Assembly (NCBI GenBank): GCA_910583885.1
Contig: CAJUAC010000013.1
Span: 1-57,086 of the forward strand
Reading direction: 5' to 3'
Length of the DNA: 57,086 nt
Source of the DNA: an uncultured Oscillospiraceae bacterium
GTDB taxonomy: Bacteria > Bacillota > Clostridia > Oscillospirales > Oscillospiraceae
Below the pieces are notes generated by a model. It was not told the DNA's origin. It saw only the letters and a program-made list of their open reading frames with translations, and ran no database searches. Made by a program: the position numbers and the translations under genes. This document shows, piece by piece, positions 49,331 through 57,086 of this stretch. Each line of letters begins with the position of its first letter. Positions within the stretch are counted from its first letter, which is position 1.

Positions 49331-51145
49331 TTAGTACTTCATGTTGCTGAAGGGGTTATCATTCTTACCGCCCATAATGGTCTCCTCGGCCTCCGTCGGA
49401 ACGGAACTGCTCCAGCTGGTTTCACTGCTGCTGGGACGGGCAACGGAGGGGGCGGAATAGTTCATTTTGTGGCTGATACGGAACTCGCTCATCAGCTGAT
49501 GCATGATATTGGCCTGGGAGGAGAGCTCCTCGCTGGCCGCAGCGCACTCCTCACTGGTGGCGGAGTTGGTCTGCACAACAGCGGAGATCTGGTCGATCCC
49601 CTCGGTGATCTGGGCAATGGCAGTGGTCTGGTTTTCCACAGCCCCGGCCACATTGTCCATCATTGTCACAACGTTGGTGGTCAGGACGGTGGTCTTCTCC
49701 AGGGACTCTGTGACCTTGCCCACCACATCGGCGCCCTCATTGACAGCACTAATGGAGTTTTCAATGAGATCCTTGGTTGCCTTGGCAGCCTGGTCGGACT
49801 TGGAGGCCAGGTTGCGCACCTCGTCGGCCACCACGGCGAAGCCCTTGCCGGCGGCGCCAGCCCGGGCGGCTTCCACGGCAGCGTTCAGTGCCAGGATGTT
49901 GGTCTGGAACGCGATATTCTCAATCGTGGCGATGATTTTGCTGATCTCCTCCGAGGAGGTGGAGATATTGCTCATGGCGACATTGAGCTGCTTGACGTAA
50001 TCATTGCTGGCAGAAACCTGGGTGCCTGCCTGGCCGACAGACCTGCGGGCCTCCTCAGCGGCGCTGGCAGTCTGCTTGGCGTTGGTGGAGATATCATTGA
50101 TGGTGGCGCTCAGCTCCTGTACGGCGCTGGCCTGCTCAGTAGCGCCCTGGGCCAGGGACTGGGAGCTGTTGGACACCTGCTCGGAGCCTGCGGATACCTG
50201 GTCGGCAGACTGGGAGATATTGGAGATGGTTTCGCTCATGTGTACAACAAACTGGTTGATGCTGTCCTGGATGGAGCGCAGCTCCCCAGGGAAGTTGGCG
50301 GTCAGCTCCACGTCGAAGTTGCCCTTCGCCATCTGGCCGGTGGTCTTGGAGATATCGTCCACCACTTCGGCCAGGATCTTCTGGCTGGCCCGCAGGGCCT
50401 CGCACATGTCGCCGATCTCGCTGTTGCTGCGGTAGTTGACGGGGACCTTCAGGTTGCCCTGGCGCATACCGTCCATCGCATTGCGGGCCGCCTCCAGGGG
50501 CGGCACAATCGCCCTGATGAGGCGCACAAGTACGAACAGCATCAGCGCGACCGCCAGCACTACCACACAGATAATGATGACCATAGAAACCGCGCTGTAA
50601 TTCTGCTGATGTGTCAGCGCTGCATCACGGGCGGATGTCAATGCCTCTGTCAGGTTCTCAGCGGCAGTGCTCATTGCTTTCATGGCAGGCACACACTGAT
50701 TGACCAGCAGGTCGGCGCCCAGCAGGACATTGTTCGATTCAAACGCCTGGATAATGCTGGGTGCTTCGGCCAGCCAGGAGGTGAGGGCGTCGTCATAAGT
50801 ACGCATCAGGTTATCGCCCAGCGGGTAGAGGGCGTTCAGCTCTGTCAAGCCCGCTTCGAGCTGAGTCTGATGGCTGCTGATCGAATCCTTCAGCTCCTTC
50901 GTCCTGGTGCTGTTCCCTGTGACCAGTCCCAGCTCGCGGATGTCGCGTGCCATGGAGTTGGCATGGTAGCGCACTTCGCGTACCAGTGTGTTACAACGGA
51001 TATGGGTATCAACAAGTTCATTGAATTGGTGCTGCAAATTTCTCTGGTTGGCAATGCTGAAAATGATGATCAGTAGCAGGGGCAGCATCCCAACAGCAAA
51101 ACCGACCAGCAGGCTCTTTTTGAGTTTCATATCTTTGAAAGTCAT
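49331..51145 (-). CDS. Methyl-accepting chemotaxis protein
   Basis: The 604-residue receptor has membrane helices at about 10-32 and 185-207 enclosing a four-helix-bundle sensor, a HAMP domain (LIRAIVPPLEAARNAM), and a signalling domain with the conserved hairpin FQTNILALNAAVEAARAG. It senses an unknown ligand and controls CheA. AGGAGG lies 11 nt upstream of the ATG. The C-terminal tail is Ser-rich and lacks an obvious CheR-binding pentapeptide. Its neighbours are flagellar genes. Confidence 0.95.
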   Translation of the reverse strand: MTFKDMKLKKSLLVGFAVGMLPLLLIIIFSIANQRNLQHQFNELVDTHIRCNTLVREVRYHANSMARDIRELGLVTGNSTRTKELKDSISSHQTQLEAGLTELNALYPLGDNLMRTYDDALTSWLAEAPSIIQAFESNNVLLGADLLVNQCVPAMKAMSTAAENLTEALTSARDAALTHQQNYSAVSMVIIICVVVLAVALMLFVLVRLIRAIVPPLEAARNAMDGMRQGNLKVPVNYRSNSEIGDMCEALRASQKILAEVVDDISKTTGQMAKGNFDVELTANFPGELRSIQDSINQFVVHMSETISNISQSADQVSAGSEQVSNSSQSLAQGATEQASAVQELSATINDISTNAKQTASAAEEARRSVGQAGTQVSASNDYVKQLNVAMSNISTSSEEISKIIATIENIAFQTNILALNAAVEAARAGAAGKGFAVVADEVRNLASKSDQAAKATKDLIENSISAVNEGADVVGKVTESLEKTTVLTTNVVTMMDNVAGAVENQTTAIAQITEGIDQISAVVQTNSATSEECAAASEELSSQANIMHQLMSEFRISHKMNYSAPSVARPSSSETSWSSSVPTEAEETIMGGKNDNPFSNMKY

Positions 51146-51320
51146 TTGTATCCTATCCTCCTATTTATCCCCGCGCCAGTGTGAATTCCTTTGGCAGCGG
51201 GTGGTGTTTGGCTCCTGATGGTGTTATGGCTTCTCGCCTCTTCCGTGCGCTGGTTACTCCGGCGGATCGGTGCGCCGGGCTCTCTCTTTCCCTTTTCTCC
51301 TCCTTCATACAGCTCGCGGC

Positions 51321-52019
51321 TCAGACAATATCGCCATACTTGCCGTTTTTCACATCCCCCAGCAATCGACCATCCACCAGCGTGACAACACGCCGGCGCA
51401 TAATGTTGACATACTGGCTGGCGTGGGTTGCCATAATGATGGTCGTCCCACGGCTGTTCAGCTCATTGAGCAGATGCATCAGATCCCAAATATTGTCGTC
51501 ATCCAAATTGGCAGTCAGCTCATCCAGCAGGAGCACCGGGGGGCTGTTAATCAGCGCCCTGGCCAGCTCTACCCGCCGGCACTCGCCGATAGACAGCTCC
51601 GCCGGATAGCAGCCCTCCACGCCGGGCAGGCCCACAATGCCCAGGGCTTTCCTGGCTGCCAGGCGGCTCTTGCGGCGCAGACCGCCTGCATTCGCCGCCA
51701 GGAGCAGATTATCCCAAATGGTGCGCTTGCGTATCAGGCGGCAGTCCTGGCTGACAATGCCAAAATTACGGGCCGCACGGGCCCGCCAGGGGCCGATCAA
51801 ACGGGCCGTGTTGCTGTTGTCAAGATAGACTACCCCCTCGTCAGGGGTGAGCTCCCCGCCAATCAGCTTCAGAAGCGTGCTTTTCCCCGCCCCGCTGCTG
51901 CCAATCAGGAATACGAACTCCCCCTGTTCCACCGTGAAGGTGATCTCCCGCACGGCGTACATGGTACGCTTTTCCTCTGTATACCATTTTGATACGTTTT
52001 CCAGATGTATTTCCGGCAT
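51321..52019 (-). CDS. FtsE-like ABC ATPase without FtsX
   Basis: The 232-residue ATPase is closest in layout to FtsE: IHLENVSKWYTEEKRTMYAVREI, Walker A LIGSSGAGKSTLLKLI, and Walker B PVLLLDELTANLD. The signature is LSIGECRRVELARAL, with Ile for the first Gly of LSGGE. FtsE normally pairs with membrane protein FtsX to trigger cell-wall hydrolases in division; no ftsX is adjacent. GAGGAG precedes the ATG. In this position a cell-wall or flagellar role is plausible. Another ABC partner elsewhere is the main alternative. Confidence 0.85.
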   Translation of the reverse strand: MPEIHLENVSKWYTEEKRTMYAVREITFTVEQGEFVFLIGSSGAGKSTLLKLIGGELTPDEGVVYLDNSNTARLIGPWRARAARNFGIVSQDCRLIRKRTIWDNLLLAANAGGLRRKSRLAARKALGIVGLPGVEGCYPAELSIGECRRVELARALINSPPVLLLDELTANLDDDNIWDLMHLLNELNSRGTTIIMATHASQYVNIMRRRVVTLVDGRLLGDVKNGKYGDIV

Positions 52020-52114
52020 CCTGCTGTGGCTCCTCTTGTTCCCGCGGGCTGCCGTCCGCTGGGATCGAAATCGGGTCTCCTGTTGCCCGCCGATGCGGGT
52101 TATGTCCGCGCAGG

Positions 52115-52153
52115 CGTGTCTGTTCCACCGGGAAACCCGGTGGAACAGACACG
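52115..52153. repeat. Perfect 18-bp hairpin between FtsE-like and FliT-like genes
   Basis: Arms 52115-52132 and 52136-52153 pair perfectly around AAA. No U tract follows on the minus strand, so termination efficiency is uncertain. Confidence 0.6.
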
Positions 52154-52160
52154 TTCTGCT

Positions 52161-52556
52161 TCACTTCTTTTTTTTATAAAAGGAGTTCTCCCCCGCCATA
52201 CGGAGGCTGACCCGCCGGTCTGCCTCCACCACCCGCTCCAGCAGGCGGTGGGCCTTTTGGGCCTGTTCCTGGAAGATTCGCTCCTCATTGCTGCGGGGCT
52301 CCCCACCCTTCAGGAGGTCGGAAACCCGCGCCCGGTCCTCGCTTGCCAGGGCTTCGCGGCGGACTTTCCCCACGCTGTCGATCTCCTCCAGGTGGAGGAC
52401 TGGCTCCTGGCGCATTGCCAGCAACATCCGGACAGCCACCTGGTCGTTGCGGTCTAAGGCCTGTGCCAGCTGCTGGGTCAGATCCTCCACTTCTCCGAGA
52501 AAGTTGTATTTCTTCCGTTCCAAGACGGTCAGATCCATCCACTCACTGCTGTTCAT
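52161..52556 (-). CDS. Putative flagellar export chaperone (FliT/FlgN-like by position)
   Basis: This 131-residue, almost wholly helical and charged protein starts 2 bp after fliS, a position where FliT-like chaperones occur in many flagellar operons. No diagnostic motif is visible. The C-terminus ends in a lysine run (FYKKKK) made by an A-rich stretch. Function is inferred only from gene order and predicted helices. Confidence 0.55.
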   Translation of the reverse strand: MNSSEWMDLTVLERKKYNFLGEVEDLTQQLAQALDRNDQVAVRMLLAMRQEPVLHLEEIDSVGKVRREALASEDRARVSDLLKGGEPRSNEERIFQEQAQKAHRLLERVVEADRRVSLRMAGENSFYKKKK

Positions 52557-52558
52557 CC

Positions 52559-52945
52559 CTAGCCCCGCTTTCCTTGGCCGCTGCTGCTTTTCTCCGCCGT
52601 GTGGAAGGTATCCCGCAGATCCGCCAGCATGGGGCGAAGTGCCTCCAGCTCCTTTTTGTTCCGGCCGATCCTGATCCGGCCCAGCTGGTAGGTGAAATAT
52701 TCGTACATGCGGCTGAGATCCTTGCTGATCGGGTACTTGTGGTCCAGCGTCTCGTCCAGATAGCTAATGATATCAACGCACCGGTCGATGGCTGACTCAA
52801 AGGTTGGGAAATCCTCCTTCTCCAGTGCAATGGAGGCCATGGTCCCCCGCTTGACCAGCTCGTCATACAGCAGCAGCAGCAGTTCACCAGCTGTCATGGA
52901 ATTTACGGACTGTTGCTTATACTGCTGGTAGCCTCTCATATCCAT
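52559..52945 (-). CDS. fliS: Flagellar export chaperone FliS
   Basis: The 128-residue helical protein has the FliS hallmarks: MRGYQQYKQQSVNSMTAGELLLLLYDELVKR, with the YxxxxV...Pro/Thr-x-x-L-x-L-L-Y-D pattern at residues 5-29. It keeps flagellin from polymerising before export. It lies 32 bp after fliD in the same direction. Two in-frame ATGs (52945, 52939) are possible; AAAGGAA supports the first. Confidence 0.93.
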   Translation of the reverse strand: MDMRGYQQYKQQSVNSMTAGELLLLLYDELVKRGTMASIALEKEDFPTFESAIDRCVDIISYLDETLDHKYPISKDLSRMYEYFTYQLGRIRIGRNKKELEALRPMLADLRDTFHTAEKSSSGQGKRG

Positions 52946-52977
52946 ATGAGATACCGTTCCTTTCTATTCTAGGGAAA

Positions 52978-55575
52978 TCAGCCACCCATCAACCCGGCCA
53001 GGCTGGAGCTCTGGGAGTTCATCTGGTTGATGAGCACCTCCAGGCGGCTAAACATGTTGGTATAGCGGTCCACCTGGCTGGAGAGCTTATCCTGCCACTT
53101 TTCAATGTCCGTGTTGATGCGGTCGATCTGCTTCTGCCACTCATTGCTGAGCAGGGTGGTGGAACGCAGGGGCGTACCCGCCTGCTGGACCAGGATCCCC
53201 TTGACCGCGCCGTCCAGGCCGCCATAACGGTCGAGCTGGGTCTTCAAGCCCTGCATGATCCCGTCGGTGCCGCCGCTGGCAGATGTGCGGGTGAAGATAT
53301 CCTGTACCGCGTCGGGGTCGCTGTCGAGCATATCCCTCAGCTTAGTCTCATCCAGGGAGATATAGGAGGAACCGTCGGTGCCGTCGTAGCCGATGGTGAT
53401 GCCCATCTTTGAGAGGGTTGCGCTGTCCGCGCCTGTGGGGGAGAAGACCTCGCGCATCCTCTGGTACAGGTTGGAGAGGTTGGAGTCCCCGAACAGGAGG
53501 CCCTGCTTTGCCTTTTTCTCGTAGTTGGCAATGGCACTCTCACTCATAGTGGCCCGGTCCTCGTCAGTGAGGGGCTCGTAGCTGCTGAGTGCGCCGCTGG
53601 AGCTCTTGGCAGGCATCGTGGCGTAGGCGCTGCGGATCTCCTTCATCATGTCATTGTAGTCGTTAACCATGGACTTGATTGCGTCCACGATCTTGTCGGA
53701 GTCGGTGCTCCGCTCGAAGGTCACGCCATCGGGGGCCTTGCTGGCCGGATCCGTGGGATCGTAATCCTCATTAAAGGTCTCCTTGAAGCTGATGGTCATC
53801 CCGTCGATGTCCACACTGTTGGAGCCGCGGGTCATCGTCTGGGTGCTGCCGTTGATGGTGACGGTGAATTCCGCGTCCGTGCCCGCCTTATAACCGTTAT
53901 TGGGATCCCCATTCTCATCGATACTATCGCCGAACAGTACGCCAGCCAGGCCGCCCTGGATCTCAATCTTATTCTCCGAGCCGGTCTCCTTGCTGCTGAA
54001 GACAAACTCTCCGGTGGTCTTAGAGTAGCTGACCTTCACGCCAGCCCCAGAGGAATTGATGTCGTTCATGATGTCAGAAAGCTTGGCGTCTTTGCCGTAG
54101 CTGCCGATGGTCACGCCGTTAATGACGAGATCCTGCTTGGCGTCCGGAACCTTGAACAGGTTGTTGAAATCTAAATTGTCCCCCACCAGCTTATCGAGGG
54201 AATCACTGGTGTTGAGGTAGTTGGTGGCGACCTTGCCAATACCCAGGGCCTCGCCCACGCTGGTGTTGATGAGCAGGCTGGAGCCCTTGCCCTTCACAGT
54301 GAACTCGAGCTTCAGCTTATCGCCGGAGCCGGAGGTGTTGCTCACCGTCACCTTGTCGCCGAAAGCGGCCTGGACGCCCTCCTGGAGCTTCTTGGTATAG
54401 GTATCAGCGAGTTGATCCGCGCCGACTGTCTCGGTCGAGCCAGCCTTAACCATGGTATAATTCTTCTTTACATCTTCAGAAAGGTCGTTGAAGCCGTACA
54501 CCAGATGGGTCTGGCCATACTTGTCCTTGACCGTATCTGCGGTAGTAACCTTGTACTGCTCTGAGCCGTCATCGCCCGTGATCTTCTCAATCTTCGGCAT
54601 GTTGATGGTCTTGGTGGTGCCGTCAAGATTGATGTTGAAGCTCTTCCCGGACAGGTACTCGTAGGCGTCCTTCTGGGTGTCGAACTTGGTATCACTGTTG
54701 ATGGAGATGGTGTTGGGCTTGGTCTCGTGGGCCTTATCCAGGTTGCCCAGGCCCAGCACATCACCCACAGTGCCGCTGGCGCCGGAGATATACACGCCGT
54801 TCTTGGCGGTCGTGGCATCCTCAAAGGTCAGCTTGCCGAACTGGTCCGCCGTGACCTTGATGCACTCGTCTGCGGACTGCGTGGTGCCGTTGGAGAAGGT
54901 GATATCCTGGTCAGCCAGCTTCTCATTGATGAGCTTTGCCAGGGATTCGGCCTTCTCCTGGGCGGTTGTGCCGGTGATCTTGCCCTGGTCGGCCACCTCG
55001 TCAAAGTTGATGCTCACGCTCTTGTTGCCGTAGGTGAAGGTCAGGCTGCCATGGAGGGTGCCCAGGTCGATCTTGTCGTTTGCCAGATCCAGGCCGGCGG
55101 CATCCGCCCATGCGCCGCTGTTAGACGCTGTGATGCTCTGGGTGTTGTCCTTCTTTGACAGCGCCCCGCTCGCAGAATACCGGGCGGAGGTGGCCAAGGT
55201 CTTCACGCTGTCCACACGCACATCGCTGTCCGTACGGCCGCTGGCGGAGACCTTGCTGCTGTTCGCGCCCTTGGCCAAATACTTGACGGCGCTGTTGAAG
55301 AAGGATGAACTCATCAGGTTCGTGCCAGAGGTGTAGGAGGTGTACTTGCTGGAGAAGGAAGCCATCTTTGCGATGATGCTCTGGTAGGCCTCCTGCTTCC
55401 AGCCAATCTTTGTGGTTTGGTTGTTGAGTGTCTGAATCTTATTCTGGTAGCTTTTTACCAGATTTTCGATCATGCCCTCTGTATCCAAGCCACTGGCCAG
55501 CCCGCTGATAATATTCGCGCTATTATACAGGCTGCTGGTATAGTTGCTACCGCTAACACCATTAATGGACGCCAT
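52978..55575 (-). CDS. fliD: Flagellar filament cap protein FliD (hook-associated protein 2)
   Basis: The 865-residue protein is at the long end for FliD (usually 450-650). The N-terminal coiled region (SGLASGLDTEGMIENLVKSYQNKIQTLNNQ) and C-terminal FliD domain (DGVTFERSTDSDKIVDAIKSMVNDYNDMM, then ERMREVF-like and QIDRINTDIEKWQDKL) are conserved; the middle is an expanded, Gly/Ser/Thr-rich surface region. ATG 55575 is preceded by AAAGGAGAG. A SigD-like promoter lies upstream. Confidence 0.93.
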   Translation of the reverse strand: MASINGVSGSNYTSSLYNSANIISGLASGLDTEGMIENLVKSYQNKIQTLNNQTTKIGWKQEAYQSIIAKMASFSSKYTSYTSGTNLMSSSFFNSAVKYLAKGANSSKVSASGRTDSDVRVDSVKTLATSARYSASGALSKKDNTQSITASNSGAWADAAGLDLANDKIDLGTLHGSLTFTYGNKSVSINFDEVADQGKITGTTAQEKAESLAKLINEKLADQDITFSNGTTQSADECIKVTADQFGKLTFEDATTAKNGVYISGASGTVGDVLGLGNLDKAHETKPNTISINSDTKFDTQKDAYEYLSGKSFNINLDGTTKTINMPKIEKITGDDGSEQYKVTTADTVKDKYGQTHLVYGFNDLSEDVKKNYTMVKAGSTETVGADQLADTYTKKLQEGVQAAFGDKVTVSNTSGSGDKLKLEFTVKGKGSSLLINTSVGEALGIGKVATNYLNTSDSLDKLVGDNLDFNNLFKVPDAKQDLVINGVTIGSYGKDAKLSDIMNDINSSGAGVKVSYSKTTGEFVFSSKETGSENKIEIQGGLAGVLFGDSIDENGDPNNGYKAGTDAEFTVTINGSTQTMTRGSNSVDIDGMTISFKETFNEDYDPTDPASKAPDGVTFERSTDSDKIVDAIKSMVNDYNDMMKEIRSAYATMPAKSSSGALSSYEPLTDEDRATMSESAIANYEKKAKQGLLFGDSNLSNLYQRMREVFSPTGADSATLSKMGITIGYDGTDGSSYISLDETKLRDMLDSDPDAVQDIFTRTSASGGTDGIMQGLKTQLDRYGGLDGAVKGILVQQAGTPLRSTTLLSNEWQKQIDRINTDIEKWQDKLSSQVDRYTNMFSRLEVLINQMNSQSSSLAGLMGG

Positions 55576-55659
55576 AACAATCTCTCCTTTATTAAAATTA
55601 ATGTCGATCAAAAATTTTTGAAAATTTCGCGGAAAAAAAGAAAATCCCTCTGTACTTTT

Positions 55660-55686
55660 TTATCGTCACATAGTATAGTAAAGTTA
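55660..55686 (-). promoter_or_regulatory. SigD-type promoter of fliD
   Basis: The minus strand reads TAAC (55686-55683), a 15-nt spacer and GACGATAA (55667-55660), matching TAAA-N15-GCCGATAA at 10 of 12 positions, 85 bp before the fliD start. Confidence 0.65.
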
Positions 55687-55725
55687 AGAGTTACAGAAAA
55701 GATTTTACACAACGGAGGGGATATT

Positions 55726-56499
55726 TTGTCTGCTGTTATCGCAATCACCAATCAGAAGGGCGGCGTGGGCAAGACGACCACTGCCTGTGCCCTGCTGGCC
55801 GGGCTGCAACAGATGGGCCGCAGGGTGCTGGGTGTGGACCTGGACCCCCAGGGGAGCCTGGGCTTCTGCCTGGGCTTGGATATTGACAACTGTGCCACTG
55901 TCTACGATGTGATGAAGGGTTCCCGCCCCGTGCGGGAGGTCATCGTCCCGTCGGAGTGCGGGGATATTCTTCCGTCCAACATCCTGCTGTCCGCTGCGGA
56001 GCTGGAATTCAACCGGCCGGGGCGGGAATTCCTGCTGAAGAACGCCCTGTCCGAGCTTCAGGATGAATATGATTTTATTATTGTAGACACCCCGCCGGCC
56101 CTGAACGTGCTGACGGTAAATGCCTATGTCGTGGCTGACGGCCTGGTCATCCCTATGGCGCCGGAGATCCTGAGCCTGCTGGGCGTCGCCCAGATCCGGG
56201 AGACAATTGATACCGTCCGCCGCTGCTACAATTCCCGCCTGAAGGTGCTGGGTATCCTTCTCAACAAGTACAACCAGCGCTTTACCCTCAACCGGGAGGT
56301 GCTGGATATGGCCGGACAGATTGCTGAACAGCTGGATACCAAGGTGTTTGAGGCTAAAATCCGTACCAGCGTGTCTGTGGCGGAGGCCCCTGCCCATGGG
56401 GAGAGTGTCCTCACCTACGCCCCCTCCTCCAAGCCGGCCGGGGACTTCCGCCTCCTTCTTGATGAGGTCATCCGGGCACTTGCTCCCCCCGTCCGCTAG
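55726..56499 (+). CDS. ParA/Soj-family ATPase
   Basis: The 257-residue protein has the deviant Walker A NQKGGVGKTTTA, switch I VDLDPQGSLGFCLG and Walker B FIIVDTPPAL of ParA/MinD ATPases. The start is TTG 55726 with GGAGGGG upstream; no ATG keeps the first beta strand. No parB gene or parS site is adjacent. It is followed 31 bp later by a protein with FliM/FliN-like motifs and is divergent from fliD, so positioning of flagellar or chemosensory complexes is a better guess than chromosome segregation, although the latter cannot be excluded. Confidence 0.88.
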   Translation: MSAVIAITNQKGGVGKTTTACALLAGLQQMGRRVLGVDLDPQGSLGFCLGLDIDNCATVYDVMKGSRPVREVIVPSECGDILPSNILLSAAELEFNRPGREFLLKNALSELQDEYDFIIVDTPPALNVLTVNAYVVADGLVIPMAPEILSLLGVAQIRETIDTVRRCYNSRLKVLGILLNKYNQRFTLNREVLDMAGQIAEQLDTKVFEAKIRTSVSVAEAPAHGESVLTYAPSSKPAGDFRLLLDEVIRALAPPVR

Positions 56500-56530
56500 A
56501 ACTTTTCTAATCTAAGGAGAGATCACCACC

Positions 56531-57086
56531 ATGGCAACAGCGAAAAAAGGCTCAAAAAATAATAAAACGGCCCATGTACTCAACCTTCTGACCGCACCGG
56601 GCGCCGCGAAGGAAGCCCCTGCGGAGCCCTCCCCGGAGGAAACGGAAGAGGGTGCCCCCCAGGTGCCAGCCCCAGTGGAGTCCCTGGAGTCCACTGGCCG
56701 GCCCCTGACGCCTCCTGTCCTTGAGGTCGCCCGCTCAAACGATACACAGCTCTCTTTGCAGATCAAGGATGCCCTGGAGAGCGAGATGCTTGCCGAAGCC
56801 GGACTGGACGCCCAGCCCGCCCCGGAGGCCCCCCCGCCGGAACCTGTCCAGACGGCGGAACCTGCCGTTCCCGCTCCTCAGCCTGCCGCCAGTGGCGGCA
56901 AGCTCTCCCAGGAGGACATTGAGCGGATGCTCGCCGGGGGCATCCCTGAGCCCGAGCCCCCAGCTGCCAAGCCTGAACCAGCTCCCGCCCCCCAGCCCGC
57001 CGCCAGCGGCGGCAAGCTCTCTCAGGAGGAGATTGAGCGGATGCTTGCCGGGGGTATCCCTGAGCCCGAGGCCCCAGCTGCCAAGC
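56531..57086 (+). CDS. Pro/Ala/Glu-rich protein with tandem LSQEEIERML motifs (3' truncated by window)
   Basis: The frame opens at ATG 56531 after AAGGAGAG and stays open to the window end (185 codons). It begins MATAKKGSKNNKTAHVLNLL, has a short helical block (TQLSLQIKDALESEMLAEAG, about residues 73-92), then a Pro-rich linker containing SGGKLSQEDIERMLAGG and, 38 residues later, SGGKLSQEEIERMLAGG. This motif resembles the LSQDEIDALL peptide at the N-terminus of FliM and FliN. The full protein is unseen; a C-terminal domain may define it. It is in an operon with the ParA gene. Confidence 0.75.
   Translation, partial: MATAKKGSKNNKTAHVLNLLTAPGAAKEAPAEPSPEETEEGAPQVPAPVESLESTGRPLTPPVLEVARSNDTQLSLQIKDALESEMLAEAGLDAQPAPEAPPPEPVQTAEPAVPAPQPAASGGKLSQEDIERMLAGGIPEPEPPAAKPEPAPAPQPAASGGKLSQEEIERMLAGGIPEPEAPAAK
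56864..57086 (+). repeat. 114-bp tandem coding repeat
   Basis: Unit 1 (56864-56977) and the partial unit 2 (56978-57086) are nearly identical, period 114 bp (38 codons). The repeats carry the LSQEEIERMLAGG peptide and Pro-rich spacer. More copies may lie beyond the window. Confidence 0.85.

Noticed and set aside
51146..51180. SigD promoter for the chemoreceptor gene
   Set aside because: GGGGATAA resembles the -10 box but lies too close to the start codon and lacks a TAAA element 15 bp upstream.
56864..57086. CRISPR-like repeat array
   Set aside because: The 114-bp periodic repeat is in frame within an open coding sequence and has no spacers.

Overview
The window is GC-rich, densely coded Gram-positive DNA from an obligate anaerobe, most likely a gut Clostridium of the Oscillospiraceae type (Flavonifractor/Oscillibacter-like; an inference from gene content). 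Pointers are a 2-hydroxyacyl-CoA dehydratase system, the oxygen-independent cobalamin pathway (cbiD, cbiG), a CIRCE/HrcA heat-shock site, lipoprotein signal peptides, SigD-like promoters and flagellar genes. No rRNA, tRNA, CRISPR array or complete insertion sequence was seen.

Layout. 1-1722 (+): end of an acyl-CoA dehydratase activase gene and its partner. 1793-10108 (-): a carbohydrate unit read lacI > PTS EIIBC > GH1 6-phospho-beta-glucosidase > cytoplasmic apiosidase-like (DUF4038/GH140-type) hydrolase > EIIA > HPr > Enzyme I. 10393-15873 (+), divergent from lacI: fucose-isomerase-like protein, split transketolase, FGGY kinase, HAD phosphatase. Together these look like a self-contained route for a PTS-imported apiosyl-glucoside: phosphorylated uptake, removal of apiose, hydrolysis of the 6-phosphoglucoside, then isomerase, kinase and transketolase steps for the branched sugar. 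Copies of an 11-bp motif lie beside both units.

15940-20378: Crp/Fnr regulator divergent from a small free-standing glycyl-radical-loop protein, an HtrA protease, an ATPase, a DUF3788 protein and SecG. 20403-22621: an AT-rich remnant (truncated acyltransferase), a PlsC-like acyltransferase with a zinc ribbon, and a stack of inverted repeats. 22622-33815 (-): ten cobalamin genes (cbiA, cbiC, cbiD, cbiF, cbiG, cbiH, a cbiJ-cbiE-cbiT fusion, cbiB, cobD, cbiP). 33995-39171: QueH, an SSB-like protein, and a heterodimeric ABC exporter.

39407-43258 (-): a hybrid histidine kinase coupled to an orphan sugar-type binding lipoprotein. 43437-45848 (+): a nucleotidyltransferase-like protein and htpG, which carries a perfect CIRCE element and a 39-bp motif shared with the htrA upstream region. 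45988-57086: motility and cell-surface region with a YjfB-like peptide, a lipoprotein, an FtsA-like protein with a long extension, a chemoreceptor, an FtsE-like ATPase without FtsX, a putative flagellar chaperone, FliS, FliD, then (+) a ParA ATPase and the start of a protein with tandem FliM/FliN-like LSQEEIERML motifs, cut by the window end.
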